In this document: positions 19,094 to 28,613 of the stretch, piece by piece
Layout: each line of letters starts with the position of its first letter
Numbering within the stretch: the first letter of the stretch is position 1
Assembly: GCF_016888125.1 (NCBI RefSeq)
Contig: NZ_JACSWA010000555.1
Span: 1 to 64,000, forward strand
From: Spirulina sp. CCY15215
Lineage (GTDB): Bacteria > Cyanobacteriota > Cyanobacteriia > Cyanobacteriales > Spirulinaceae
Direction: 5' to 3'
DNA length: 64,000 nt
Made by a program: the position numbers and the translations under genes
The notes under the pieces: generated by a model
Database searches by the model: none
What the model was told of the DNA's origin: nothing
What the model saw: only the letters and a program-made list of their open reading frames with translations

Positions 19094-20158
19094 ATGACAC
19101 AAACATTGCAAGAAATTCAGGTCAGTTTAGGAGCAGTTTTTGAGGGAGAATCTACGATTCCTAATAGTTTTGGCAATGATTTAGCGGCTTTGTCAGCCAT
19201 TAAAAAAGGCGTTATCTTGTGCGATCGCTCTCATTCTGGACTGATTCGACTCACAGGAGAAGATCGGGTACAATTTCTCCACAATCAAAGTACCAACGAT
19301 ATTAAACGCTTGCAACCAGGAGAAGGCTGTCAAACTGTATTTGTTACCTCTACAGCTAGGACAATCGATCTCGCAACAGTTTACGCGACAGAAGAAGAGT
19401 TATTACTTTGGCTTTCTCCTGGTCAAAATCAGTCAATGATTAAATGGTTGGATCGCTATCTTTTCCCGATGGATCGCGTTAAATTAACGGATATTTCTGA
19501 AGAAATGGCTATTTTTACCCTCATTGGCGAGGGAAGTGAAAATTTCATCAAAAATCTGAGTTTAGAGGGGTTATCGAGTCAGTTAGAGGGCAATCATACC
19601 CAATTTAACTTAGCTGGAGAAGAGATAAAAATTGCTGTAGGAAATGGTTTGGGACTGTCTGGATATACTTTGATAATGCCGATCAACGGTGCAGGGAAAG
19701 TATGGGGAGAATTGGTAAAAAAAGGAGCAATACCCGCAGGCGATCGCCTTTGGGAACAGTTACGAATTCAACAAGGAAGACCCCTTCCTGAAGCTGAATT
19801 AACAGACGAATACAATCCTTTAGAAGCGGGTTTATGGAACAAGATTTCTTTTGAGAAAGGCTGTTATATTGGTCAAGAAACTGTCGCCCGTCTCAATACC
19901 TATAAAGGAGTCAAACAACGCTTATGGGGTATTAAATTGGATGCCCCCGTTGCACCGGATACTCCCATTATAATTGAGGAAAAGAAAGTGGGTAAAATTA
20001 CCAGTTCTATTGATACTCCCGAGGGGTCATTAGGATTGGCTTATTTGAAAACAAAAGCAGGAGGAGAAGGTTTAAAAGTGAAAATAGGCGAAAGCACAGG
20101 AGAATTTGTTGCTGTGCCGTTTTTAAGTCACGAATATTACGCAGGCAAACAATCTTAA
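19094..20158 (+). CDS. ygfZ: Folate-binding Fe-S cluster assembly protein YgfZ/GcvT-like
   Basis: This 354-residue member of the GcvT/YgfZ/IBA57 family carries the signature K-G-C-Y-I-G-Q-E at residues 255-262 with the conserved Cys257. It uses tetrahydrofolate to support assembly or repair of certain Fe-S enzymes. Its length is slightly above the E. coli YgfZ length (326). It follows the small hypothetical gene and converges on the Ser/Thr kinase gene. Confidence 0.9.
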   Translation: MTQTLQEIQVSLGAVFEGESTIPNSFGNDLAALSAIKKGVILCDRSHSGLIRLTGEDRVQFLHNQSTNDIKRLQPGEGCQTVFVTSTARTIDLATVYATEEELLLWLSPGQNQSMIKWLDRYLFPMDRVKLTDISEEMAIFTLIGEGSENFIKNLSLEGLSSQLEGNHTQFNLAGEEIKIAVGNGLGLSGYTLIMPINGAGKVWGELVKKGAIPAGDRLWEQLRIQQGRPLPEAELTDEYNPLEAGLWNKISFEKGCYIGQETVARLNTYKGVKQRLWGIKLDAPVAPDTPIIIEEKKVGKITSSIDTPEGSLGLAYLKTKAGGEGLKVKIGESTGEFVAVPFLSHEYYAGKQS

Positions 20159-20175
20159 ATTTAGATTAATTGCAC

Positions 20176-21216
20176 TTAACTGCTTGTTTTATTTTCTCCC
20201 CAATATTCCGATTGTAGTTCTTCTAATTCGCGATCGATTTGGCTTTGAGATGTTACCGTAGGAGGGGCGATCGCCTTTTGCGAACTTACCCCAGTAAATT
20301 GAGTTTGTAACTGTTCTAACTCCAAATCGATCGCAGTGGAAATTGTTTGCAAATCTTGCAATATTTCTGAGATAGAACCATAGCGCTGACTCATTGCCGC
20401 CATTAACATCTTATCGAGAATTTGTCTTAAATCTGCACGAATAGGGTGCTTTAGATATTTTTTCCAGATCCATATTCCCTCATGAATATCGAAGAGATCG
20501 AAAGGATGTAAACCCGTTAATAAACTAATACAAGTCACCCCCAAACTATAAATATCACTAGCATAAGTTGCCCGACCGATCGCCTGTTCCGGTGCCACAA
20601 ATCCCGCAGATCCAATCGCCGTTCCCGTTTCTTGTAAAGTTTTCGCATTAATAATTTTAGATGCACCAAAATCGACCAAAAATAATAAATGATCGCTTTG
20701 ACGACGAATAATATTTTCAGGCTTAATATCGCGATGAATGACTTGATGTTCGTGGACAAAAGCTAATACAGGTAAGAGATTTTCCAGTAAAGCCCGAACT
20801 TTAATTTCATCAAATATACCTAATTTTCCTAATTCTCCCCCTAAATGATCCCCCGCAATGAATTCCTGTACCAAATATTGGCGATCGCGCAAAGAAAAAT
20901 AAGCCAATAAATCGGGAATTTGGGGATGAATTCCCAACTCATCCAACTGAATAGCTTCTCGTTGAAACAATTCTGCAGCTTTGGCGATCGCGCTTTTTCC
21001 CGTTGCGAGGGGAAAAAATTGCTTAATCACGCAATAGGGTTGTGAAGGTTTATCTTCATCGATCGCCAGAAATGTTTTGCCAAAACCCCCTTGTCCCAAA
21101 GGTTTAAGGGTTCGATAGCGATCTTTGAGCTTTAATTCTCCCCCACAAGTATGACAATATTTCGCATCATCGGGATTTTCAGGTTGAGAACAGTTGGGAT
21201 CGAGACAATAACTCAT
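20176..21216 (-). CDS. Ser/Thr protein kinase with N-terminal zinc ribbon
   Basis: This 346-residue protein begins with a four-Cys zinc ribbon (C4, C9, C21, C24) typical of cyanobacterial Hanks-type kinases. The kinase domain follows, with glycine loop G41-Q-G-G-F-G46, lysine K65, H161-R-D163-I-K-P-E-N and D182-F-G184. The C-terminal 70 residues are Gln/Glu-rich and coiled-coil-like, without a membrane segment. All catalytic residues are present. It is divergent from the D27-like gene at 21353. Confidence 0.93.
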   Translation of the reverse strand: MSYCLDPNCSQPENPDDAKYCHTCGGELKLKDRYRTLKPLGQGGFGKTFLAIDEDKPSQPYCVIKQFFPLATGKSAIAKAAELFQREAIQLDELGIHPQIPDLLAYFSLRDRQYLVQEFIAGDHLGGELGKLGIFDEIKVRALLENLLPVLAFVHEHQVIHRDIKPENIIRRQSDHLLFLVDFGASKIINAKTLQETGTAIGSAGFVAPEQAIGRATYASDIYSLGVTCISLLTGLHPFDLFDIHEGIWIWKKYLKHPIRADLRQILDKMLMAAMSQRYGSISEILQDLQTISTAIDLELEQLQTQFTGVSSQKAIAPPTVTSQSQIDRELEELQSEYWGENKTSS

Positions 21217-21352
21217 GGGTGCAGAAATGCAAACAATATTTCCTCCTTCTATGGTATGACTCAGGGAGAGAAATTATGGCGATCGCAAATCTTCACCATT
21301 GGAAACGAGTATGATAGAAGAGCATAAAAAACTGTAGGGTGAAAGTTTAGAG

Positions 21353-22006
21353 ATGAACACTGTAGAGAAAGAAATTTACGACGACAATCTTTTCGATCTC
21401 TTGTTTATTGCGCTATTTACCCACAAAATGGAGATCGCCTTGGGTAAAACCACGCAACTAAAGGGTTATGACGGCTTTGTAGACCTATCTGAACAGATTG
21501 TACGCGGTCGCAGCCCCAAGGAACAGCAAGAAATCGTTGCTGTTGTTTTACAGTCCTTAGTCCCCGCGCAAATTCTGGCGATCGTGCGAGGTGTTTTTTC
21601 GCCGACCAAATTAGTGTGCGAACTTAATGCCTGGTTTGGTGCTAATTTATTTCAATGGTTAGTGGGTTCTTGTGAGGTAGTTACAGTTGATATTCCCACA
21701 GAAGATGAAACTATAAAAAGCCAAAAAAGCGGCATTCATATTAAAAAATGTAGATATTTAGAGAACAGTGGTTGCGTGGGAATGTGCGTGAATATGTGCA
21801 AAATTCCGACTCAAGAATTCTTTACAGAAAAATTTGGCATTCCCCTCACCATGATTCCCAATTTTGAGGATCTTAGTTGTGAGATGATATTTGGACAGAC
21901 TCCCCCTCCTCCAGAGGAAGATCCTGCTTACCATCAGCCTTGTTTAGCAAACCAGTCTTCTTTAGACAAACAATCCCTAAAACCTTGTCCTAAAGTCAGC
22001 ATCTAA
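21353..22006 (+). CDS. DUF4033 protein, beta-carotene isomerase D27-like
   Basis: This 217-residue protein has the C-terminal Cys-rich domain of D27-family proteins (C133-R-Y, C141, C145, C149, then F-E-D-L-S-C176-E-M-I-F-G), likely binding iron. Plant D27 isomerises all-trans to 9-cis-beta-carotene in strigolactone biosynthesis. Cyanobacterial relatives are common and mostly uncharacterised, so carotenoid isomerisation is an inference. The last codons and stop lie in the first unit of a 13-bp tandem repeat. Confidence 0.8.
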   Translation: MNTVEKEIYDDNLFDLLFIALFTHKMEIALGKTTQLKGYDGFVDLSEQIVRGRSPKEQQEIVAVVLQSLVPAQILAIVRGVFSPTKLVCELNAWFGANLFQWLVGSCEVVTVDIPTEDETIKSQKSGIHIKKCRYLENSGCVGMCVNMCKIPTQEFFTEKFGIPLTMIPNFEDLSCEMIFGQTPPPPEEDPAYHQPCLANQSSLDKQSLKPCPKVSI

Positions 22007-22040
22007 ACTCAGCACCTAAACTCAGCACCTAAACTCAGCA
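21997..22040. repeat. Tandem 13-bp repeat, three copies plus a partial
   Basis: The unit CAGCACCTAAACT occurs at 21997-22009 (one mismatch), 22010-22022 and 22023-22035, then a partial to 22040. The first unit contains the stop codon of the D27-like gene. Confidence 0.85.
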
Positions 22041-22092
22041 ATTGAGAAAGTATCTTTTTTTACCCCTCCTTAAAAAGTTTTATCGATCGCCA

Positions 22093-23358
22093 TCAAAAAC
22101 CTTTACCTTGTACGATCTGTTTCATGGTCATCAAACTTTCTAAACCAATCAGTCCCCGTCGCTGACCTTTCTGATTGGAAATACCCAAAAATACAGCATC
22201 GCTGCGTTGAGGATAGCGGTAAAAACGGGGAGACGAATTAATATATACCAAGGCACTATTAACCCCTCGCGCAAATTGCTGACTCTCACTATAAGATTCC
22301 GTGACCAAACAATCCGCATGACCGCTACTATAGCGATCGATCCAGGCGATCGCCTCATCCATGTCCCCTATAGCTTTAAAGGCAACACTCTTTTTTAAAT
22401 AAGCACTTTCCCACTCCTTTTCTGCGGCTAATTTTAATTCCTCTGGAAAAGCCGCGCACATTTCTTCATCCCCTCTCAAAGTAAAACCTTTTTCTTGTAA
22501 ACTGGCAAACAGCCGCATCAAAGAAGAAAAATTCCCCTCGCGACAAATGAGAACCTTTTCGATCGCATTCACCGGATCTGGTTCGCTGGCATGACTGTCG
22601 AGAATCATCTCCCGTACTACATCTAAATCGCTACTGGGAGAACAATATAAATAACAATTGCCGATCGCGGCGGGCAAAACCGGAATAGTTGACAACTGGG
22701 ACACCTTCTGAATCAGACTAGCACGCCCATAGGGAATGACCAAATCGATCGCCTGATTTTGCGTCACCAGTTCTTGAATTGAAGACCCTTGTTCTGCGGG
22801 AATTGTGACAATACTTTCCGAGGGTAAATTACTCTGGGCGATCGCCCCCCGCAAAATCCCCGCGATGGTGGCATTAGTATGACTGGCTTCACTACTCCCC
22901 CGCAAAATCAACGCATTGCCCGTTTTTAAGCAAAATCCCGCCGCGATCGCCCCCAATTCAGGAAAAGACTCATAAATCAAAGCGATCGTCCCCAAAGGCA
23001 TTAACTGATAGTAAGTTTGAGAAGATTCTACGGGAGGGGAAGCGTGTCTGACCTTCAAAATCGGATCTGCTAAATTTGCCAGTCGTTGGAGAATTTGCAC
23101 GGTTTTCTGCAAACGTTCCGGGGTCAACTTCAACCACTCCCGTAGGTTTTCAGGAATGGCCATATCCCGAGAGGTTTCCAAGTCCCAAGTATTCGCTTCC
23201 AGGATCTCAGCTTGAGCCATTTCCAGGCGTTTAGCTAGAGAGGCGATCGCCAAACTGCGTTCGACTCCCAGAGTAGTCGCCAGTTGCACCGAAGCGCGAT
23301 CGGCTTGTCGAACCAGTTCGGGAATGGATGTTACAGTATCGTTATCTTCTCGGGTCAT
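22093..23358 (-). CDS. proA: Glutamate-5-semialdehyde dehydrogenase-like protein (divergent ProA)
   Basis: This 421-residue aldehyde-dehydrogenase-fold protein matches ProA over its length: P-L-G-T-I-A-L-I-Y-E-S-F-P, C-L-K-T-G-N-A-L-I-L-R-G and A-I-E at the catalytic loop. ProA reduces glutamyl-5-phosphate to the semialdehyde in proline synthesis. The catalytic Cys of the family motif C-N-A-x-E appears replaced by Val263 (D-P-V263-N-A-I-E). The following G-x-G-N-C-x-x-Y region is also altered to A-I-G-N-C-Y-L-Y. Cyanobacteria often carry two ProA paralogues, so this may be the divergent one with another or no dehydrogenase activity. The small membrane-protein gene at 23375-23773 lies 16 bases upstream. 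Confidence 0.8.
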   Translation of the reverse strand: MTREDNDTVTSIPELVRQADRASVQLATTLGVERSLAIASLAKRLEMAQAEILEANTWDLETSRDMAIPENLREWLKLTPERLQKTVQILQRLANLADPILKVRHASPPVESSQTYYQLMPLGTIALIYESFPELGAIAAGFCLKTGNALILRGSSEASHTNATIAGILRGAIAQSNLPSESIVTIPAEQGSSIQELVTQNQAIDLVIPYGRASLIQKVSQLSTIPVLPAAIGNCYLYCSPSSDLDVVREMILDSHASEPDPVNAIEKVLICREGNFSSLMRLFASLQEKGFTLRGDEEMCAAFPEELKLAAEKEWESAYLKKSVAFKAIGDMDEAIAWIDRYSSGHADCLVTESYSESQQFARGVNSALVYINSSPRFYRYPQRSDAVFLGISNQKGQRRGLIGLESLMTMKQIVQGKGF

Positions 23359-23374
23359 CTAGCGTTAGAGGGGG

Positions 23375-23773
23375 TTAACGGCGATAGGAGAGCCAAATCA
23401 TAAAAGCCGGAACGATCACCAACAATACCACTAAGATTGGCAAGAAAATGTGCATAAATCCCGATCGCCCGATAGATAACCCTGCGATTAAGATTAACAA
23501 AGCCAAAATCCCCAACAGAGGCAGGTAATATTGCCTCAGAGGAGGCCGTTTCACAATCCAGCGATTTCCCGTCCATCGCCACGATCTCTCAGAAGAATAA
23601 GTCGTCGCCAATTGTTCGATAACGCAACCGCTTTGCGCCACCACAAAAATTTGCTGACAGCGATCGCAGCCAAAGGCATCGGTCAGGATAATAGGTTTGA
23701 GTTGACCCCGCCGCCGACAAGGACAAGGATACTCACGACTTAAATCAATTTTGAGAGGTTTCTTTAGCTGCAC
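23375..23773 (-). CDS. Small zinc-ribbon membrane protein, hypothetical
   Basis: This 132-residue protein has an N-terminal Cys-rich ribbon (C17-x-C19 and C35-x-x-C38) and a soluble middle (W-R-W-T-G-N-R-W). Two adjacent transmembrane helices follow (about 84-104 and 108-128), ending in R-R. It is a cyanobacterial-type conserved hypothetical. It is 16 bases upstream of the proA-like gene and probably co-transcribed. Confidence 0.75.
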   Translation of the reverse strand: MQLKKPLKIDLSREYPCPCRRRGQLKPIILTDAFGCDRCQQIFVVAQSGCVIEQLATTYSSERSWRWTGNRWIVKRPPLRQYYLPLLGILALLILIAGLSIGRSGFMHIFLPILVVLLVIVPAFMIWLSYRR

Positions 23774-23936
23774 GAGGCTGACAACGATAACAAGAAAAAG
23801 TGCTGCTCTGAATTGTCGCTTTAGGTTAGCAGGGCGATCGTAATTCCCTCACTATTTTAATTAAATTTAGGCACAAGATCGGTCAATTCGATCCCTAGAG
23901 CCGTCGAATTTGATATTACACTGCATACAGAAGGGT

Positions 23937-23951
23937 CCTTAACTGTTAAGG
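23937..23951. promoter_or_regulatory. 15-bp perfect palindrome upstream of the PP2C gene
   Basis: CCTTAACTGTTAAGG lies 33 bases before the PP2C start. With a one-base centre it cannot fold as a hairpin, so a dimeric regulator site is more plausible than a terminator. It is a single instance and could be chance. Confidence 0.3.
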
Positions 23952-23984
23952 TTTTATTGCATTTCTTCCCCGTTTCCCCCGCCC

Positions 23985-26090
23985 ATGCCTCGTTCTCAAC
24001 CCCAGCCCCATCCCTATCTTTGGGCGGTCAGCCCGATCGCCCCCCAATTATCTCCCCCAAATGTCATCGATGGGAGATATAAAATTGTTGCCTCGCAAAT
24101 TTGGCAGGATATTTATTCGGAACGATCGCCGCAACTTCCCAATCCCATTCCCGATCGCTGTTTGCCTTACTTACATCTTTATCCCTATCGGCTACATCTA
24201 CCGGAAATTTATGGGATTTGTTCCTTTAATAATTCTCTGATTCTGCTGTTAAATAATATTCCCACTGACGATCGCGGACTTCTCTATCCAACCCTCGAGG
24301 AAGCCTGGCTAGATGCCTCTGGGTTGCGTCAAATCTATTGGTTATGGCAAGTCCTTCATCTTTGGAATCCCCTCAGCGATCGCGGCGTTGCAGCCTCTCT
24401 GTTGGTGGAGGACAATTTGCGGGTGGAAGGATGGAGATTGCGCTTGCGGGAACTCTTCACTAATAGCGAACGTTTGGGCAATTCCCAGGCGCGATCGCAA
24501 GGAGGAATTGCCGTGGCAAAAGCGGCTACAGTTGTCACCCTCAGACAACTCGGGGAAAGTTGGGCTTCCCTGGCCCGCACCGCCCATTCGGAAATTGCCC
24601 CCAAACTGGAGGCGATCGCGGCGGAGTTAAAAAGCGATGCTATCACTTATACAACCCTGCGTAAAACTCTCAATCAACTCCTCCTCGAACAAGCTGCACG
24701 AAAACCCATCCGCATTCAAGTTGCCAGCGCTACGGACACGGGACCGCAACAATTGAGCAATGAAGATAGTTACTATCCCACCGCCGCAGAACTTGCCCGC
24801 AATGGCAGTCAAGAACCGGGCAGTTTGATTTCTCATTTAATGTTAGTTTGCGATGGCATTGGCGGTCACGAAGGGGGCGAAGTAGCCAGCCAATTAGCGA
24901 TCCAATCCCTCAAACTTCAAGTTCACGCTTTACTGGCGGAATCTGTAGAAGACCCGGACTTGATGCCACCAGATTTGGTCGAGGAACAATTAACGGCGAT
25001 CGTTCGCATTGCTAATAATCTCATTTGTTTTCGCAATGACGAACAAAAGCGAGAGTCCAGGCGACGCATGGCGACCACATTGGTGATGGCGATACAACTC
25101 CCCCAACAAGTCGCGAATTTGGCCTCGGGGGTCGGAAACGGTCACGAACTCTATTTAGTTCACGTGGGAGACAGTCGCGCTTATTGGATTACGGAAAACT
25201 ATTGTCAATTATTGACGGTGGATGATGATGTCACTACGCGGGAAATCCGCCTAGCCCGCAGTCTGCCTATTACTGCCGCTCAACGTCCCGATGCGGGGGC
25301 GTTAACCCAGGCCCTGGGGACTCGAGAAGCCGATCGCCTGCGCCCGACGATTCAGCGTTTTATTATTGAGGAGGATGGGATATTACTACTCTGTTCTGAT
25401 GGGTTAAGTGATAATCAGTTACTGGATCAGTATTGGGCTGAATTTGCGCCTAATGTCCTCGCAGGAAGACAGAGTTTAGAAAATGCGATCGAGTATTTGA
25501 TTAAGTTGGCTAATCAAAAAAATGGTCACGATAATACTTCAATTGTTGCGGCGCTTTATAGTGTTTCGACTCAATATTCAGAGTTAGTTAATCCCGGCAA
25601 ATTCCCTTCTACAGACAAAGATATTCCTACGGAATTTGAGAGCCAATTACCCCTTCAACCCAGTAATAGCAATGGCTGGGTCGGAGCAGATTTGCCCTTA
25701 AAGATGCCAGCAATGGAACGAGACTCAAATGAGGAAGAATTGCCATTAGAGGTGGAAATTGAGGGAAAAACGGAGGTTTGGGAAGAAGAAAAGGTTCGCT
25801 ATTCTACCCCTTCAATCGATCCTGACGATCTGCCCGAGGAAGTGAAAATTGCCTCAGAACAAGATATAAATTCTCTATTTGAAGATGTGGATACAGAAGA
25901 AGACTTGATGCTGGAAGAACAAGGGGAAATTTCGACGAGAAGGGGGCAACAAACTTGGGGATGGGTTGTCGGTATTATTGTCTTTTTGGCTATGATCGGC
26001 GCGATCGCCTTTATCCTCAAAGGCAGACTCGATCGCGGGCAAAATCTCTTTCCTTCTTGGCCAATTCCGACGGAGGAAACTGAGGACTGA
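23985..26090 (+). CDS. PP2C-type Ser/Thr phosphatase with N-terminal regulatory domain and C-terminal membrane anchor
   Basis: In this 701-residue protein, residues 1-235 form a domain resembling the C-lobe of a degenerate protein kinase, with no catalytic motifs. Residues about 245-535 are PP2C, with N259-E-D261, D290-G-I-G-G-H295, C-S-D-G-L-S-D-N and G-H-D-N-T, so the Mn/Mg site is complete. An acidic linker follows, and one transmembrane helix at 658-678 anchors the catalytic part in the cytoplasm. It would oppose Hanks-type kinases such as the one at 20176 or act on STAS proteins. The length of the phosphatase core is normal. Confidence 0.9.
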   Translation: MPRSQPQPHPYLWAVSPIAPQLSPPNVIDGRYKIVASQIWQDIYSERSPQLPNPIPDRCLPYLHLYPYRLHLPEIYGICSFNNSLILLLNNIPTDDRGLLYPTLEEAWLDASGLRQIYWLWQVLHLWNPLSDRGVAASLLVEDNLRVEGWRLRLRELFTNSERLGNSQARSQGGIAVAKAATVVTLRQLGESWASLARTAHSEIAPKLEAIAAELKSDAITYTTLRKTLNQLLLEQAARKPIRIQVASATDTGPQQLSNEDSYYPTAAELARNGSQEPGSLISHLMLVCDGIGGHEGGEVASQLAIQSLKLQVHALLAESVEDPDLMPPDLVEEQLTAIVRIANNLICFRNDEQKRESRRRMATTLVMAIQLPQQVANLASGVGNGHELYLVHVGDSRAYWITENYCQLLTVDDDVTTREIRLARSLPITAAQRPDAGALTQALGTREADRLRPTIQRFIIEEDGILLLCSDGLSDNQLLDQYWAEFAPNVLAGRQSLENAIEYLIKLANQKNGHDNTSIVAALYSVSTQYSELVNPGKFPSTDKDIPTEFESQLPLQPSNSNGWVGADLPLKMPAMERDSNEEELPLEVEIEGKTEVWEEEKVRYSTPSIDPDDLPEEVKIASEQDINSLFEDVDTEEDLMLEEQGEISTRRGQQTWGWVVGIIVFLAMIGAIAFILKGRLDRGQNLFPSWPIPTEETED

Positions 26091-26124
26091 AACCTTGACA
26101 AAAAGAGGGTTTTGTGCTATGTTA

Positions 26125-28587
26125 TCATTCAATTTCTAGAATAACGGAAGATAAATCAACATCTTGAAAATCAACTCTTGTTAGGTTTGCTTGCATTAAT
26201 TTGGTTTTGTGCAAATTAGCCCCTTTTAAAATAGCTCCCGTTAAATCAGCCGCAATCAATTTTGCCCCCTCTAGATCGGTGTTTTCTAAGTTCGCCCCCC
26301 GTAGATTTGCACCGATCAAATTCACATTTTTTAAACAAGCATTGGGAAGTTGAATATTTTCTAGATCGGCATTACGAAAATTGCGCCTTCCTAACCGATA
26401 ACGTTCTAATAATTCTCCTGCATCAGTGACACTAAGTTCTCGTTGAGGAGGACGTTTATAAGTGAAATTAAAGGTATCGCCACAGCGTAAAACCTGACGG
26501 AATTCTTCATAAAAAGGATATGAACCAATACCGCTTAAATTGACCCAGGCTCGAGTTCGGGTTAAAGCCACAAATAATTGATTTCGTAATGCTATATTGC
26601 TTTCATTTTTAGCAATTCCATCCAAACCAATAATATACACCAGATCTGCTTCATGTCCCTTGGCGCGATGAATGCGAGAAACGGTGATTGCACCTTCCCA
26701 CCAAAAGCGATCGGGATGATAATTATGGCGATCGCTTTTGAGGATATTACAATCGGAGGTACTGGGAAGATAAATATCCAATCCTTGCTGCATTAAGAAA
26801 TTAGCAACATGGGTTTCTAGTTGGGTCGCCTCGAAAAATTGTCCTAATACAATCACTAAAATTTGTTGACTGGGACGCAAATGATCGTATCTTAAATTAT
26901 GAATGAGATTATGAGCAAGATGGGAAAGTTCTTGCTGGCGATCGCGGAAAATTTGGAATTCAATATTAGCCCCTTGCCAAAATTTAGCAATAGGATTAGG
27001 AGAGTTTTCTGGGGGACGATGTAAGGTGATTTTTTGTTGAGGATAAAACTTACCTGTGACTTCATAACCAATCGCTTGCCATTCTTCCTTTCTTGTGGTT
27101 CCTGTTAGCATTCCTTGAGGGCGTAATAACCCCATTGCAATCCCATGAGCGGCGGTTAAAATTAAATGGGGTATTCTATAACATTTAGAGAGAATTTCGC
27201 TCTTTTTAATGCCTCCTAAATACCGTCCCGTTACCAAATGTCCCAAGTCTTCTCCGAAGAGTTCGCTTGCACTGGGAATTCGCAAACTTTCTAAACTTTG
27301 TGCCTCATCATAAGCCCAAATTAATCGCCTTTTTTGAGGATGAATTGGATCTGTTGGTCGCAAAGATTGATAAGCTAACCAATAGAAGGGTTGTTTATCT
27401 TCAAATTTGCTGCGATCGCTGATTAAATCTTGTCCTTCATCAATGAGAATTGCATCAAAAAGTTGCGGAATAGCTGCCTCTTTTAATAGGTGAATGCAGG
27501 CTTCTGCTAAGGCTTCATTGGGTTGCTTGCTTTCGGTTTGATTGGCGCTTAAACTGGGGATTCCTGATTCCCAAGCTAAGGTACTGTAAAACCCCGGTTG
27601 TTTACGCGATCCCCAAGCGTGAAGAATGAGTAAGTTGCGATTTTTAGGATCGTAACTTACTTCATCGTTACTGAAATAGCGCAGCCAGCGATCGAGTTGT
27701 TCAAGAATGGGTTGATAGAGACTGCGAGAGAAGAAAACAAGAGCAATTTTCCACTCAGGATATTTGAGGTGAATATGTGCTGCTTTTTGACAGAGAATCA
27801 CACTTTTTCCTGAGCCAGCAATGCCGCGAATGCGCTGACATCCAGGCGGAATTTGTTTGGCAATTCTTTCCTGTTGCATATCCACTTCAGAGACCCATTC
27901 TTTGAGCTTAATTAGGGCTTGACCGCGATTTTGTTTTTTGCTAAAAATAGGATAATTTTGCTTGCAATAAAGGGGAGTTCCTGCTAGAATAGAAAGGAGT
28001 AGTTTCCATTGTTCTTGGGTGAGTTTAGGTGCAGTTCTCAGAGCAGAAATAGCCGCGATCGCAGCCAGAATATCCGGCTTATTTTGTAGATTATTTTGTA
28101 AACTATTTTTAAATAAAATAGGGGGATTGCTGGGGAGTTGGTGAAAACCTCTAGTTTGCCATTCCGACTCAGTAATTAAGGGTAAAGCAATCAAAGCGCG
28201 TCCCATCACTTTGTTTTTGAGAATGGGTTCGCGATCGCAATATTCCAGTAAACTAAAAAGTTGGTTCTCTGCTTGCTGATAAGGGTTTCCCGTTGGGGTA
28301 TAATAATTCTGATATTCCCATTGATGCCCAGAAATATTGAGGATTTGCGCGATCGCAATAGATTTCACTTCAATAATGATTAAACCCAACTGGCGATCGG
28401 CAAGCAAAATATCAGGTTCTTTGCGATACTTCCCCTGTTGAGAAAAGATAGGATAGCGCCAATAACCGAGGCATTCTTGTTGAGAAAATGCCCCTTGCAC
28501 AGCATTCCAAACCAATTTTTCCCCAGCTTCCCCCGCTTTTTCCAGAGGTTCTGTTTCAATAAAATAAGCACGATTGGCCATTACCAT
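26125..28587 (-). CDS. NERD nuclease - UvrD-like helicase - pentapeptide-repeat fusion
   Basis: In this 820-residue protein, residues 10-140 form a NERD domain with nuclease-like D59, E73-V-K75. From 240 on lies a superfamily 1 helicase core with Walker A G-I-A-G-S-G-K261-S, Walker B D-E-G-Q-D-L and a final A-L-T-R-T-R-A motif. Residues 739-815 are about sixteen pentapeptide repeats (A-N-L-x-G type). NERD-helicase proteins are linked to DNA processing and often to defence; the pentapeptide tail may mimic DNA or mediate contacts, which is inference. The start may be 28587 or the ATG at 28581. The ExoD gene lies 26 bases upstream on the same strand. Confidence 0.87.
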   Translation of the reverse strand: MVMANRAYFIETEPLEKAGEAGEKLVWNAVQGAFSQQECLGYWRYPIFSQQGKYRKEPDILLADRQLGLIIIEVKSIAIAQILNISGHQWEYQNYYTPTGNPYQQAENQLFSLLEYCDREPILKNKVMGRALIALPLITESEWQTRGFHQLPSNPPILFKNSLQNNLQNKPDILAAIAAISALRTAPKLTQEQWKLLLSILAGTPLYCKQNYPIFSKKQNRGQALIKLKEWVSEVDMQQERIAKQIPPGCQRIRGIAGSGKSVILCQKAAHIHLKYPEWKIALVFFSRSLYQPILEQLDRWLRYFSNDEVSYDPKNRNLLILHAWGSRKQPGFYSTLAWESGIPSLSANQTESKQPNEALAEACIHLLKEAAIPQLFDAILIDEGQDLISDRSKFEDKQPFYWLAYQSLRPTDPIHPQKRRLIWAYDEAQSLESLRIPSASELFGEDLGHLVTGRYLGGIKKSEILSKCYRIPHLILTAAHGIAMGLLRPQGMLTGTTRKEEWQAIGYEVTGKFYPQQKITLHRPPENSPNPIAKFWQGANIEFQIFRDRQQELSHLAHNLIHNLRYDHLRPSQQILVIVLGQFFEATQLETHVANFLMQQGLDIYLPSTSDCNILKSDRHNYHPDRFWWEGAITVSRIHRAKGHEADLVYIIGLDGIAKNESNIALRNQLFVALTRTRAWVNLSGIGSYPFYEEFRQVLRCGDTFNFTYKRPPQRELSVTDAGELLERYRLGRRNFRNADLENIQLPNACLKNVNLIGANLRGANLENTDLEGAKLIAADLTGAILKGANLHKTKLMQANLTRVDFQDVDLSSVILEIE

Positions 28588-28613
28588 AAGCGCGGGAAAT
28601 TCCCAGCATCGCC

